A stretch of 56,525 bases of DNA from Cellvibrionales bacterium (GTDB lineage Bacteria > Pseudomonadota > Gammaproteobacteria > Pseudomonadales > Porticoccaceae): contig NVWE01000008.1 in the NCBI GenBank assembly GCA_002746135.1, positions 139,619-196,143 on the forward strand, written 5' to 3'. Shown here piece after piece: positions 48,647 to 56,525 of the stretch. The notes beneath the pieces are model-generated. The model made no database searches and was not told where the DNA came from. It was given only the letters and a program-made list of their open reading frames with translations. Both the position numbers and the translations under genes were made by a program. How positions within the stretch are numbered: the stretch's first letter is position 1; every line of letters starts with the position of its first letter.

Positions 48647-49935
48647 TCAGCACCTTGAGAATTGAGAAATCCTTCAATTTCTCCAAGCCCTCTCTTAATC
48701 ATTTCAGCTAGCTTGTCTTTGTCTTCGACCAAAGACGAACTTATCGACGCGCCAAGCCACCTCTGAATTCCTTGTTCCTTAGCATCAGCTATTGCTAACA
48801 GCATAGATCGAACATCATCAAAACCAGCATGTTTTTCATCCTTAATACTTAAATCGTCATAGCGGTACGTTGTCAAATCCCCATTACTTTTCCAAGCATA
48901 GAATGCTGAACGCCTGACCATGCAGGGTACACATCGGCCACAGTGTACATATTGACCATCAATTTTATTTGTCAAAATCCGACCGCAGCTAGTTGCTTCC
49001 CATACCAAGGACGACATCAGCTTTTTATTTTTACACTTTTTTAGCATTTCACCTTTTGTTTTATGCCGATAAGGATTAACTATGCTGACATTAAGGTTGG
49101 CGTTATTCAAAACTTGCTGTAACAGCCCTATAACTACTGGATGCGTAGTTCTGGTGCTTAAACTGCCGACACGATTTGTGGTTAATGAGGGGTTTATAGA
49201 AATAAAACCGTTTTCACATACATATAGAGGAACATTATTTCCTTCTTTATATGATTTCAATGACGTGGCTACAAGAACCCCATAGGCCATAAAAATAATA
49301 GATCTTGCTCTTTGTGATTGAGGCCGCTCTTTGTTTGGTATCCTTACACAATGACTTGCTTGGAAAATATTTAGACCTTCACCGATTTTTTTGGCGAAAT
49401 AATTCTGCTTACTTGTATCCGGGGCTACTCTTTGGCTAACTGCATATGGTTTTTCACCCTCCGTAACCAGATCAATTACTCCAATGAGGCTATCTACCCC
49501 ACCAGAAAGTAACGCGACACTATCTTCACTTGGAAAAACAGGTGATTTTGGCGGTGTTGGCAGCATACCCCCATCAAAAAAATTCAGCTTCCACCTGTCT
49601 GTTGTCAAAAAAGCTAATAAATCTTGCAAGATAGAATCATTGCTTTGCCAAAATTCTGGATCGTTTACTGAGACAGTCAATTCAAAAGACCTAGTCCAGC
49701 CATCAGGACTAAGCTTTCTATGGCCAGCAGAATCCGCGCTAATAACTGCCAATGCGATGGATAAAAAATCCCAAGCCCTTGCTTCAGGAACAAGCTTTTT
49801 ACGCTGCACTTCACGTTTAAGCGAGCCTCCAATAGATCCTTGAGAACCCTTATTAGCCTGACCATATAGGATGACATCAAGATCTGATTCCCTTGAGTCA
49901 AAATCGAAATCAGAAAGAGCACAAGTAATTTTCAT
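48643..49935 (-). CDS. qatC: QatC, QueC-like protein of the Qat system
   Basis: 430 residues. An adenylate-forming P-loop, SVALLSGGVDSLIGVIDLV (about residue 141), and the zinc block CGRILTNKIDGQYVHCGRCVPCMVRRSAF are those of QueC-type 7-cyano-7-deazaguanine synthases. QatC is the second-to-last gene of the system and acts on QatB in current models. The N-terminal 130 residues are specific to the Qat branch. Confidence 0.96.
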   Translation of the reverse strand: MKITCALSDFDFDSRESDLDVILYGQANKGSQGSIGGSLKREVQRKKLVPEARAWDFLSIALAVISADSAGHRKLSPDGWTRSFELTVSVNDPEFWQSNDSILQDLLAFLTTDRWKLNFFDGGMLPTPPKSPVFPSEDSVALLSGGVDSLIGVIDLVTEGEKPYAVSQRVAPDTSKQNYFAKKIGEGLNIFQASHCVRIPNKERPQSQRARSIIFMAYGVLVATSLKSYKEGNNVPLYVCENGFISINPSLTTNRVGSLSTRTTHPVVIGLLQQVLNNANLNVSIVNPYRHKTKGEMLKKCKNKKLMSSLVWEATSCGRILTNKIDGQYVHCGRCVPCMVRRSAFYAWKSNGDLTTYRYDDLSIKDEKHAGFDDVRSMLLAIADAKEQGIQRWLGASISSSLVEDKDKLAEMIKRGLGEIEGFLNSQGAE

Positions 49936-50813
49936 TCCGCGTACCCCTCAAAGACTTCACATGTTTCCTTAATCGAATTTTGTACAATGCCAACCACAGT
50001 ATTATTGGTAATTACATGACCTATTTCTTTTAAACTTCTAAAGGCCGAAGAAACTGTTTCTCGAACATATTCCTTTATTTCCTTTAATCGTCCAAGAGCA
50101 GCAGAAGTGTTGGGAACTTTCTCTCTAATACATTTACCTAAATCCAAATCTATACGCCGAAAGACATCTCCTGACACAAAGCGCTCTATCGCCAGCTCTT
50201 TTTGTTCCGCTGATAAATCATCTAAATTCGCATCAGGATGTGCATTTAACAAATCAGCTAATGCATCTTTGATTGATTCTCGGCTTGCTTCGGTATCCTG
50301 TGTGCCGTCTACAGGAGCTACAGCTTCAACAATGATGTCCATAACCTCATACGCTGTTTTTCCTGACAAAGCGGCCGGGGCGAGCGCGCCACCTTCTCCT
50401 GAATAACTATTATTATCTCCAGTAGAAAGCGCTGAAAATAGTGACTGCGCGGTTGTTGCTGTACTTGCTAGTCTACGTGTCGCTGTTGCACTACCGCCAT
50501 ACCCTTTTCGGACATATTGCCCCAGTCCTTTTTTCATACTAGAACTGTCGCCAGTTCGGGCATAAACACCCATATTTCTTCTAGCACCAGCAAAGCGAGA
50601 CGGAGGCGCTATAGGAGAGCCTTTATTGTCGCCCTGATCTGGTGAACCTTCATTTCCATCTGTGGGAGGAGTTGTGCCCGTGTCTGGCGAACCATCTGAT
50701 GCATCTCCATCAGCACCTACGTCAGGTTGCTGAGATGAAGGTACATCAGGAGTCCACGGCGGAACCATGGGCGTCCCAGAAGGCGAGCCATTACTTGATT
50801 GAGACGTTCCCAT
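49932..50813 (-). CDS. qatB: QatB of the Qat system
   Basis: 293 residues. Starts MGTSQSSNGSPSGTPMVPPWTPDVP, a family mark, then a low-complexity Gly/Ser/Pro/Asp part (residues 25-75), RFAGARRNMGVYARTGDSSSMKKGLGQYVRKGYGGSATATRRLAS, and a helical C-terminal half. Overlaps qatA by 23 bases and qatC by four. Its biochemical role in other systems is as a target of QatC. Confidence 0.95.
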   Translation of the reverse strand: MGTSQSSNGSPSGTPMVPPWTPDVPSSQQPDVGADGDASDGSPDTGTTPPTDGNEGSPDQGDNKGSPIAPPSRFAGARRNMGVYARTGDSSSMKKGLGQYVRKGYGGSATATRRLASTATTAQSLFSALSTGDNNSYSGEGGALAPAALSGKTAYEVMDIIVEAVAPVDGTQDTEASRESIKDALADLLNAHPDANLDDLSAEQKELAIERFVSGDVFRRIDLDLGKCIREKVPNTSAALGRLKEIKEYVRETVSSAFRSLKEIGHVITNNTVVGIVQNSIKETCEVFEGYAE

Positions 50814-52674
50814 TTTTCCCCCTTAATTTCATTGATTTTTTTACGGGCGGCCCAATATCCTCATCTTCCAGCCAGAAGTTGAATAAACCAATAGCCCAAT
50901 CTTCGCCGTCAAGTTTTGGAATAATACTTGCTTTTACTTGGGCTGCTGGTCGATCTTTCAAAAAATCTACCAATCGCTGTGCTTGAGCGGGGTCTGATTG
51001 TGCGATCAAAATACACGGCTCTAGTATTGGAGGGGTTCCCCATTCTTGCTCTTGATGTGCTTTGGCTAATAAGCGATCCATGATGACAGAAAGTTCAGGT
51101 TTCTGAATAGTTTGTAGCTGTTCTCGCGTGCTGTATGCCATATCAGGATGGTCAAGATACGCTTGGAGAATTTCTGCCGCCTCTGGCGACAAACGATCTG
51201 CCGGTGTAATCAGAGGAGCATGCTCGCGGCTTACATATAATGCGCCGCGTAAATCTTGGTCTCCTAATGGTGGTGACAATCTGAGCCACTCTAAGGCAAA
51301 GCCATCATCCCAAGGAGCATTAAGTTCAGGAGTATTTCCTGAGCTTATGCCCTCTTCCCATTCAGATATGAATAGTGGCTTACCGTCATCGCCCTCAGTA
51401 ACTGCCTTGACCAACTCGGCATAGGCTTTGGGGTTTCCACATCTTTCAAACAGGAGTATCTTTGCAAGAGATGCTTCATCTACTGTAACGCCTTGGGACT
51501 TTGCCATGGCCATGCGTATTGAGAGAGCATTCATGAAACGTTTGATTAGTCTCGGATTTCCGGAAATTCCCGTGGCGCTGGTCATGAGAGGGGCTAGCCT
51601 ATCAGCCGCATCCAATTTGGCAACAAGTTCATTGGGTAACTCTCCATTCAGTTCGCGTAGAAATTTAAGATCGACTCGTTTCCCCTGCCATGTTTTGCTT
51701 AATTGTTCACATACTCCCAAACGTAAACTTTCTTTTTGTTCGTCAGCTAAGTTGCTATTTTCCACATGTAGCAACATCATGTATGCTCGGACTTCCTGCG
51801 TACCTAGAGGTGGCACACGAATCGGCACTTGAATTAACTTGTCAAAGTAGTTGGTGACAATTTCGCCTTCAACGCCTTGGAAGTGACGCTTTACTGCGTG
51901 TTTTATCATTTGATCGTCAGCCGCAATAACAAAAGCAGTGTGCTTAAGAAATAGTAGAAGACGGATGGCTTCAAGCGTAGATATAGTAGTCTCAGGCAAA
52001 CATCTATCTAAATCATCGATTAAAACTACAAGTGTAACGCCCATCTCTTGCAATGTTTCTTCGAAACTCTGCCTGAGAGCTTCTATTTGTTGGGGCGGTG
52101 TAGTTATGCGCTTTGGCGAGATTAAACTTTTGGCTTTACCTGAGACTTTCTGTGCGACACCCTCTGCCTTCTGAAGGTCGGGCTGATCTAAATCGCCGTC
52201 AACCAAGCCTTCGCCTGTATCAATGAATTCTTTGACCAGCCCAACAGGTGGCAATCCCAATCCTAGAGAAACAGCAGTACTTGCTGACATTTTAATCGCA
52301 CGAAACCAATCCACTCTGGCAAACAGGTCTTTTGCCTTATCAAGTCCTGTCCGCCTAGCTTCAGCCTCTTTTAGCAAAGTTGAAGCAACAACTTCGATTA
52401 AAGCAGCCCTAGCATCATCATATCCTTGATATAACCAAGCATTAAATTCGACAAAAACATATTTATTTTCCTCAGACGATTGGGAATCATCTGATTTCTT
52501 TAACTCATTTCGAATAAGCTTAATCATTGAGGATTTTCCTATACCCCATGCACCTGAAACACCTATTGATACTGGTTTTTCATTGGCATCCTCAATAACT
52601 TGAGAAACAGTCTTTGCAACACTACCAAAATTCAAGAAGTCGTATTCAGTTTCGTTATCTGTCCACATTAGCAT
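50791..52674 (-). CDS. qatA: QatA, KAP-type P-loop ATPase of the Qat system
   Basis: 627 residues (ATG at 52668 is an alternative). KAP NTPase: Walker A GVSGAWGIGKSSMIKLIRNEL (about residue 40), Walker B TLVVLIDDLDRCLPETTISTLEAIRLLLF (about 215). Two hydrophobic stretches inserted in the NTPase are weak here (STAVSLGLGLPPVGLV). First gene of qatABCD, all on the minus strand with overlaps, so one operon. Confidence 0.95.
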   Translation of the reverse strand: MLMWTDNETEYDFLNFGSVAKTVSQVIEDANEKPVSIGVSGAWGIGKSSMIKLIRNELKKSDDSQSSEENKYVFVEFNAWLYQGYDDARAALIEVVASTLLKEAEARRTGLDKAKDLFARVDWFRAIKMSASTAVSLGLGLPPVGLVKEFIDTGEGLVDGDLDQPDLQKAEGVAQKVSGKAKSLISPKRITTPPQQIEALRQSFEETLQEMGVTLVVLIDDLDRCLPETTISTLEAIRLLLFLKHTAFVIAADDQMIKHAVKRHFQGVEGEIVTNYFDKLIQVPIRVPPLGTQEVRAYMMLLHVENSNLADEQKESLRLGVCEQLSKTWQGKRVDLKFLRELNGELPNELVAKLDAADRLAPLMTSATGISGNPRLIKRFMNALSIRMAMAKSQGVTVDEASLAKILLFERCGNPKAYAELVKAVTEGDDGKPLFISEWEEGISSGNTPELNAPWDDGFALEWLRLSPPLGDQDLRGALYVSREHAPLITPADRLSPEAAEILQAYLDHPDMAYSTREQLQTIQKPELSVIMDRLLAKAHQEQEWGTPPILEPCILIAQSDPAQAQRLVDFLKDRPAAQVKASIIPKLDGEDWAIGLFNFWLEDEDIGPPVKKSMKLRGKNGNVSIK

Positions 52675-52866
52675 TCAACCCTTAAACTAATATAAGAACC
52701 CATACCGTTGACCTTATTGTTATTACTGAAACTATTCATCATGCTTATCATTCTGGTTAACATCCTTAATTCACAAATATAATATTCCCATCAGGCATAT
52801 GTTTAATAATGTCCACGTTGGGTCGAAATGAACTTCCCCCAAACCTAAATCACCAACGCCCAAGAG

Positions 52867-53472
52867 TTAAGTCTCACCCATATTCCCATAATGCCTCATC
52901 ACTTCAACCACCAACGCAGCCTGGCAACTATCTATCTTCGCCCCATGAATCCCCTCCCCTTTAGCTCTGAGATCTTCAACATCAAACGTTTTCGTCAGAG
53001 TATCTAACGATGGCCCTCTCTCGCTACACGGGAGGTTTATTGCCTGCGCCCAGGGAATAGCCGCTTTCTGGCTACAAAAGACCCCTTGAATTTTTGGTAG
53101 TACCAGATCCCACCGATCAACATGATCGAACAGAATGGGCCAATCAAAGCTCGCATTATGAATCACGATAAGCTGATCGTTCAGGTATTCGGCTATTCTC
53201 TGCCACTGGAAGTCGAAGGATTCAAACTTGGCAGCCTGTACGTTACTGATGCCGTGTACTGCCTGTGCTTCTTCTGAAATGCGTCGCTGCGGTCGAATTT
53301 CAAACTCTATCGATTCAACAGTCTCTCGGTTTCTAACCACTGTGATACCCAGAGAGACGATATCCGGCAGACCCTTTTCATCGGGAAGGCCTGTGGTTTC
53401 GGTATCAAGAACTACGTAATCGTGCGGGAGTTGGGTAAAGATCCATAACAGTTCGTTGTACCGAGATGTCAT
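52867..53472 (-). CDS. DnaQ-like 3'-5' exonuclease in RES/Xre operon
   Basis: 201 residues. Exo I DTETTGLPDEKG, Exo II VIHNASFDWPILFDH, Exo III HGAKIDSCQAALV (H-x-x-x-x-D) give the DEDDh active site of the DnaQ family. It is not the size of epsilon and has no second domain. Its start overlaps the RES stop by four bases (ATGA), so it is made from the same transcript. Function in that operon is not known. Confidence 0.92.
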   Translation of the reverse strand: MTSRYNELLWIFTQLPHDYVVLDTETTGLPDEKGLPDIVSLGITVVRNRETVESIEFEIRPQRRISEEAQAVHGISNVQAAKFESFDFQWQRIAEYLNDQLIVIHNASFDWPILFDHVDRWDLVLPKIQGVFCSQKAAIPWAQAINLPCSERGPSLDTLTKTFDVEDLRAKGEGIHGAKIDSCQAALVVEVMRHYGNMGET

Positions 53473-54164
53473 CTCCTGCCACTCTCACCCAGGGATTCAA
53501 CCTTTACGATGGCTCCCGCTTCATAGTGATAACGTAAATAGTGCCAGTGAATGGCATCGGACAAAGCTTTCGGTCGCATGACACCGATGCATTCACCTTC
53601 AGTTCGAACACTTTGATAATACACACCGAAGCTTTTGGTGTTTTTGAGTGCATCCCCAATCTGCTGCGATTCGCCATAATCATCGAGATCGTAAATTGCA
53701 GCGCCTTCCATATGACGAACATCATGCAGGGTTACCGGACCAAGGTGTGCGCGAATAACGCGCATCTCCTGGGTGGTTTGTTCGATCCGGGATTCGCGCA
53801 GGAAGCGGGCTCGATGGAATGAGGATTCCGCGATCGCAACCGACTCATCAGTCGAACAATAGTAGAGACCAAAGTCCCTGTTGAAGCGCCCCCCTCGACC
53901 ATCGACCGGAGGGTGGGTAAAAGCCGCCATGATCCAGGATGCTCCATCGCCATAGACACGATCCTCGGATGCGACCAGGCGGATATCGCCGACTTCATTT
54001 CGCAATCTTGGGTTGGTCAGCGACTCCACTACAAACAAGACTTCCCAATCTTCGGGAGAAGACACCCGTTCAAAAAGGTCAATTTGAGGATAGCGAGACA
54101 AAATCACCCTGTAGACAAGGTCATCGACCTCACTCAGTGGTAATACGCTCGGATCAATCACCAA
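53469..54164 (-). CDS. RES-domain toxin (NAD+ phosphorylase type)
   Basis: 231 residues beginning at a TTG/GTG pair overlapping the antitoxin stop. DGRGGRFNRDFGLYYCSTDESVAIAESSFHR is the RES signature (R-x-N and Y...E) and gives the NAD-binding cleft; VYRVILSRYP at the start supplies the first Arg. Toxins of this type destroy NAD+. The gene order antitoxin-toxin is normal; the added exonuclease gene is not. Confidence 0.93.
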   Translation of the reverse strand: MVIDPSVLPLSEVDDLVYRVILSRYPQIDLFERVSSPEDWEVLFVVESLTNPRLRNEVGDIRLVASEDRVYGDGASWIMAAFTHPPVDGRGGRFNRDFGLYYCSTDESVAIAESSFHRARFLRESRIEQTTQEMRVIRAHLGPVTLHDVRHMEGAAIYDLDDYGESQQIGDALKNTKSFGVYYQSVRTEGECIGVMRPKALSDAIHWHYLRYHYEAGAIVKVESLGESGRR

Positions 54165-54559
54165 CCGCCCCGCTCAGCATCAAGAAAATTCCTGACCAGG
54201 GCCAAATCAGTGACCTGCCCAGCCAACACGCGATCCAACGGCACGGTGCCGTTAAAAACCGGATTGTCATTGGGCGTTGTTAGCCAGCGATCTGCCAGCA
54301 CGGAATCAGGCAACAGGATTTCTAAAGACTTGAAGATGCCGAGAATATAGCTGGCTCGCTCCAGCAGATCCCGTGTCAATTTGGCTTTTTCCGGATGGTT
54401 TTTCCAGTTGTACAGCGTTTTCTCGTTACTCAAGCCCAGCAATGTCATTTGCTGCACACCCGTCAGACTCCATTGGCCGAAAATATTGAAGATGGCAGGC
54501 AGTAAGGAGCCAGCAACGGCTGGGCCACGCTGAAGTAGCTGTTCTGCTTGAGCTATCAT
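54158..54559 (-). CDS. Xre/MbcA/ParS-like antitoxin
   Basis: 133 residues from the ATG at 54559 (AGAGG six bases upstream). The helix-turn-helix half (FGQWSLTGVQQMTLLGLSNEKTLYNWKNHP) is followed by ERASYILGIFKSLEILLPDSVLADRWLTTPNDNPVFNGTVPLDRVLAG, the DUF2384 toxin-binding domain. First gene of the operon with the RES toxin and the exonuclease. Two identical-spacing operators lie just upstream. Confidence 0.94.
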   Translation of the reverse strand: MIAQAEQLLQRGPAVAGSLLPAIFNIFGQWSLTGVQQMTLLGLSNEKTLYNWKNHPEKAKLTRDLLERASYILGIFKSLEILLPDSVLADRWLTTPNDNPVFNGTVPLDRVLAGQVTDLALVRNFLDAERGGW

Positions 54560-54571
54560 AAGCACCTCTCA

Positions 54572-54629
54572 ACTATAGTAGTACAGTGTAAATATATAGA
54601 CTCAACCTAACAAACTGTAGCAATACAGT
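54572..54629. promoter_or_regulatory. Paired operators upstream of the Xre/RES operon
   Basis: ACTATA-N4-TACAGT at 54572-54587 and ACTGTA-N4-TACAGT at 54614-54629: the second is a perfect inverted repeat, the first differs at one base. Centres are 42 bases apart, four helical turns, so two Xre dimers could bind on one face. The first touches the antitoxin start region. Confidence 0.7.
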
Positions 54630-54662
54630 CAAGTAGCTTTGTTGCATCAGCTATAGAAATAA

Positions 54663-54836
54663 GTGGATGTGCGCGGCTGGGTTGATTCATCGAACGATAA
54701 TGGACCTAAACACTGGCTAGAGGAGCGCTCAGATCACAGTTATCTGATCTTCGAGGTAGACAAACCCTGCGTTGAGTTTGTGGTTGGTTCCTCGATCCAA
54801 TCGAATTATATATTTACTTGTATATTATTCTTCTAG
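54663..54836 (+). other. Doubtful 57-codon open frame
   Basis: GTG-initiated frame between the divergent toxin-antitoxin operons (starts VDVRGWVDSSNDNGPKHWL). Its first two-thirds read like real protein, its end (NYIFTCILFF) does not. No Shine-Dalgarno. Could be a gene remnant; not enough to call a gene. Confidence 0.25.
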
Positions 54837-54851
54837 GTGTATAGTTGATCG

Positions 54852-55172
54852 ATGAAACCTATTGAATTCTGCGGTCGGTCACTGGAAGTTGTTCGCCAAT
54901 TTCCCGCTGCGGTAAAAAGGGAATCTGGTTACCAATTGGACCGGGTGCAACATGGCCTTGACCCGCAAGATTGGAAACCCATGACCTCCATCGGAACTGG
55001 CGTCCGCGAAATCCGCATTCAGGATCAGGGGCAATACCGCATTATTTATGTCGCTAAATTTAGTGACGCAATTTATGTCTTACACGCGTTTCAAAAGAAA
55101 ACGCAAAAGACACGAAAAACCGACATAGATACCGCCAAACGTGAATATGAGGCACTAAAGAGGAGATTGTAG
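54852..55172 (+). CDS. HigB-like toxin, phage Gp49 family
   Basis: 106 residues. FCGRSLEVVRQFPAAVKRESGYQLDRVQHGLDPQDWKPMTSIGTGVREIRI, then YRIIYVAKFSDAIYVLHAFQKKTQKTRKTDIDTAKREY: the Gp49/RelE core with F-x-K-K-T-x-K-T. Toxin-first order with the antitoxin two bases downstream. An mRNA-cleaving toxin is expected. Weak Shine-Dalgarno. Confidence 0.93.
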   Translation: MKPIEFCGRSLEVVRQFPAAVKRESGYQLDRVQHGLDPQDWKPMTSIGTGVREIRIQDQGQYRIIYVAKFSDAIYVLHAFQKKTQKTRKTDIDTAKREYEALKRRL

Positions 55173-55174
55173 AA

Positions 55175-55453
55175 ATGAAGACCAAGCAACGATTTGACAG
55201 TATCTGGGATGCCATCGAAGACGATCCCGTTCGAGTGGAAAACCTGAAATTGCGCTCTGCTGTTTTAATAGAAATTACAGAAGCCCTTAAAAGCCGTGGG
55301 TTAACTCAACAGCAAACGGCAGAACTTTTACATATTACTCAACCACGAGTAAGTGCATTGCTAAAAGGTAAAATCAACGACTTTCGTTTGGACAGCCTGG
55401 TCGACATAGCCCACCGCCTTGGCCTGCATGTAACATTAAATGTTGCCGCTTAA
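55175..55453 (+). CDS. XRE-family antitoxin (HigA2-like)
   Basis: 92 residues. FDSIWDAIEDDPVRVENLKLRSAVLIEITEALKSRGLTQQQTAELLHITQPRVSALLKGKINDFRLDSLVDIAHRLGLHVTLNV is the full small XRE antitoxin paired with Gp49-type toxins. GGAGA is seven bases before the ATG. Third toxin-antitoxin module in the window. Confidence 0.94.
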   Translation: MKTKQRFDSIWDAIEDDPVRVENLKLRSAVLIEITEALKSRGLTQQQTAELLHITQPRVSALLKGKINDFRLDSLVDIAHRLGLHVTLNVAA

Positions 55454-55661
55454 AATGAACTAAAGGTATTTCTTGAAGGTACTTGCAGTCACGGTGACAG
55501 TAAGACCAAACCCTGTTAAAAATAAACTTTCCTTCGGTACTTTTTCACTCTGGCAGACATCGAGACTCAAAGTCACTCGAAGCATGTTGCTCAGCTTCCT
55601 TCAAAATCACAAAATCTAGACTCTCTCCAGGACGCTGTAGACTTTCAGCCGGTGTAAATTA

Positions 55662-56333
55662 TTAGCTTGATACTTTACCGACCATTATTAGGGATGCGAC
55701 TTTCCCGGTTTTGGGGTTAATGGGCTCTTTGAACTGAATTAGCTTATAGCTACTCATATGGAAAAGTTCAAACCATGATTCGGTAGTCCTAAAATACCAA
55801 GGTGGCGGATCACAAAATTCGCTATTGAAACCAACCCAGGATCCTTCTCGCCAACCGTCCTTATAATTATGTTGCTCAATACTGGGGTGGAGTGTTTGCA
55901 CGATTAAATAGCCATCTGCTTCCAAAATAGTCGGCGCTACTTTAAAAATGTGTTCGACGGACTCTTTCCCAAGAAGCGAAAAATTGCAAACAACGGCACC
56001 AAACCTTTCAGTTATCGTGCTATCGGAAATTTCTTCGTAAGCCAGTACTTGAAATTCAGCGCCTCCGAATTTTTTAGCCTCTTGCACCAAGCCTGGAATA
56101 ACATCCAATCCCGTTACTGACAAACCTAAAATTGAAAGCTCTCGAGCCAACCACCCCTCACCGCAACCCATATCCAATATTTTTTTGGTGGAGACTGACA
56201 TCACTGTGTCAATGATGGCTTGGTTTGTTACAAGCCTTCGGCTCTCAATTTGATTTTCATGGACGGCAGCAATCCAAGGAGCAGAATTTTTTCTCCAAGA
56301 GTCAATGATGTCTTTATCACAAGATACGCTCAC
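55662..56333 (-). CDS. Class I SAM-dependent methyltransferase
   Basis: 223 residues. Motif I KILDMGCGEGWLARELSILGLSVTGLDVIPGLVQEA, FGAVVCNFSLLGKESVEHIFKVAPTILEADGYLIVQTLHP are the SAM-binding core; the tail (PPPWYFRTTESWFELFHMSSYKLIQFKEP) is that of small-molecule methyltransferases. Substrate unknown. Single gene on the minus strand. Confidence 0.9.
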   Translation of the reverse strand: MSVSCDKDIIDSWRKNSAPWIAAVHENQIESRRLVTNQAIIDTVMSVSTKKILDMGCGEGWLARELSILGLSVTGLDVIPGLVQEAKKFGGAEFQVLAYEEISDSTITERFGAVVCNFSLLGKESVEHIFKVAPTILEADGYLIVQTLHPSIEQHNYKDGWREGSWVGFNSEFCDPPPWYFRTTESWFELFHMSSYKLIQFKEPINPKTGKVASLIMVGKVSS

Positions 56334-56434
56334 AACTTATATTGGGAACTAAAACCTAGGACAGTGACAAAATAACGGAAAGCAGATCCCGTATTTTTCC
56401 GGATGAAACTTTTCGGCATTTTTCTACAGTATCC

Positions 56435-56525
56435 TCATGTCAAATTCAGCCCACCATCAGAAAGCACAATTTCGCCTGTAAGATAACTGCTGGCAACAAG
56501 CATAGATGCAGTATGTGCAATCTCG
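56435..56525 (-). CDS. 3' end of an SDR-family oxidoreductase (partial)
   Basis: The last 30 codons, read on the minus strand from the window edge: EIAHTASMLVASSYLTGEIVLSDGGLNLT-stop, the usual short-chain dehydrogenase end (A-S-x-x-x-L-V/A-S-S-Y-x-T-G-x-x-x-x-x-D-G-G). The catalytic part lies beyond the window. Confidence 0.8.
   Translation of the reverse strand, partial: EIAHTASMLVASSYLTGEIVLSDGGLNLT

Noticed and set aside
48643-49935. Reading the QueC-like gene as part of queuosine or 7-deazapurine DNA modification
   Set aside because: Its neighbours are QatA, QatB and a TatD-like gene in the exact order and overlap of the known Qat defence system, with no other dpd or que genes.
1-56525. 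CRISPR arrays, tRNA, rRNA, integrase, relaxase and intI genes
   Set aside because: Searched for by eye on both strands; no spaced direct repeats, no tRNA clover-leaf, and no tyrosine or serine recombinase or relaxase motif was seen.

Overview
The window looks like accessory DNA from a Gammaproteobacterium, probably marine. The evidence is the moderate GC, the glutathione-based detoxification genes, the attC sites that resemble those of marine/Vibrio-like integrons, and a conjugation module of the Pseudomonas 'PFL_47xx' integrative-element type. No ribosomal, tRNA or clear core housekeeping gene is present, so a species cannot be named.

Layout. 1-9.3 kb: a patchwork of decayed mobile DNA. It holds two broken REP-associated transposases, three copies of a ~110 bp repeat (two of them carrying a motif that matches the last codons of guaA, a known island attachment site), a HigBA toxin-antitoxin pair, and three genes for exported proteins of unknown function, two of which share a new-looking eight-cysteine domain. 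7.2-18 kb: small stress and detoxification genes (HxlR/GST pair, SRPBCC protein, flavohaemoglobin, integron gene cassettes with attC sites but no integrase, GFA proteins, a second HxlR/GST group, and an ECF41 sigma factor with its carboxymuconolactone-decarboxylase-like target, whose upstream region has the exact ECF41 promoter). 18.5-23.5 kb and 40.1-47.7 kb: two halves of one conjugative type IV secretion gene set, all on the minus strand. 23.5-40.1 kb: a 16.6 kb cargo block between these halves (ArsR/SRPBCC pairs, GFA, GST/HxlR, LysR, DUF899, MAPEG, ECF42/YciI, YcaQ glycosylase, and two more integron cassettes). 47.9-55.5 kb: a defence block with a complete QatABCD anti-phage operon, a RES/Xre toxin-antitoxin operon that also carries a DnaQ-like exonuclease, and a HigBA-like pair. 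The right end has a methyltransferase and the 3' end of an SDR oxidoreductase.

How it fits together. The order of the two secretion clusters is the family order if the cargo block is removed, so I infer an integrative conjugative element that took cargo between the VirB4-like ATPase gene and the PFL_4709-type gene, and defence genes next to the RAQPRD gene. The guaA-like repeats near 5.7 and 7.1 kb are candidate outer ends; guaA itself would then lie beyond the right end of the window. No integrase, relaxase or coupling protein is in the window, so mobility cannot be judged. The cargo favours paired regulator-enzyme modules (three HxlR/GST, two ArsR/SRPBCC, two ECF sigma/target), which points to sensing and clearing of electrophiles or oxidants; this last step is inference.
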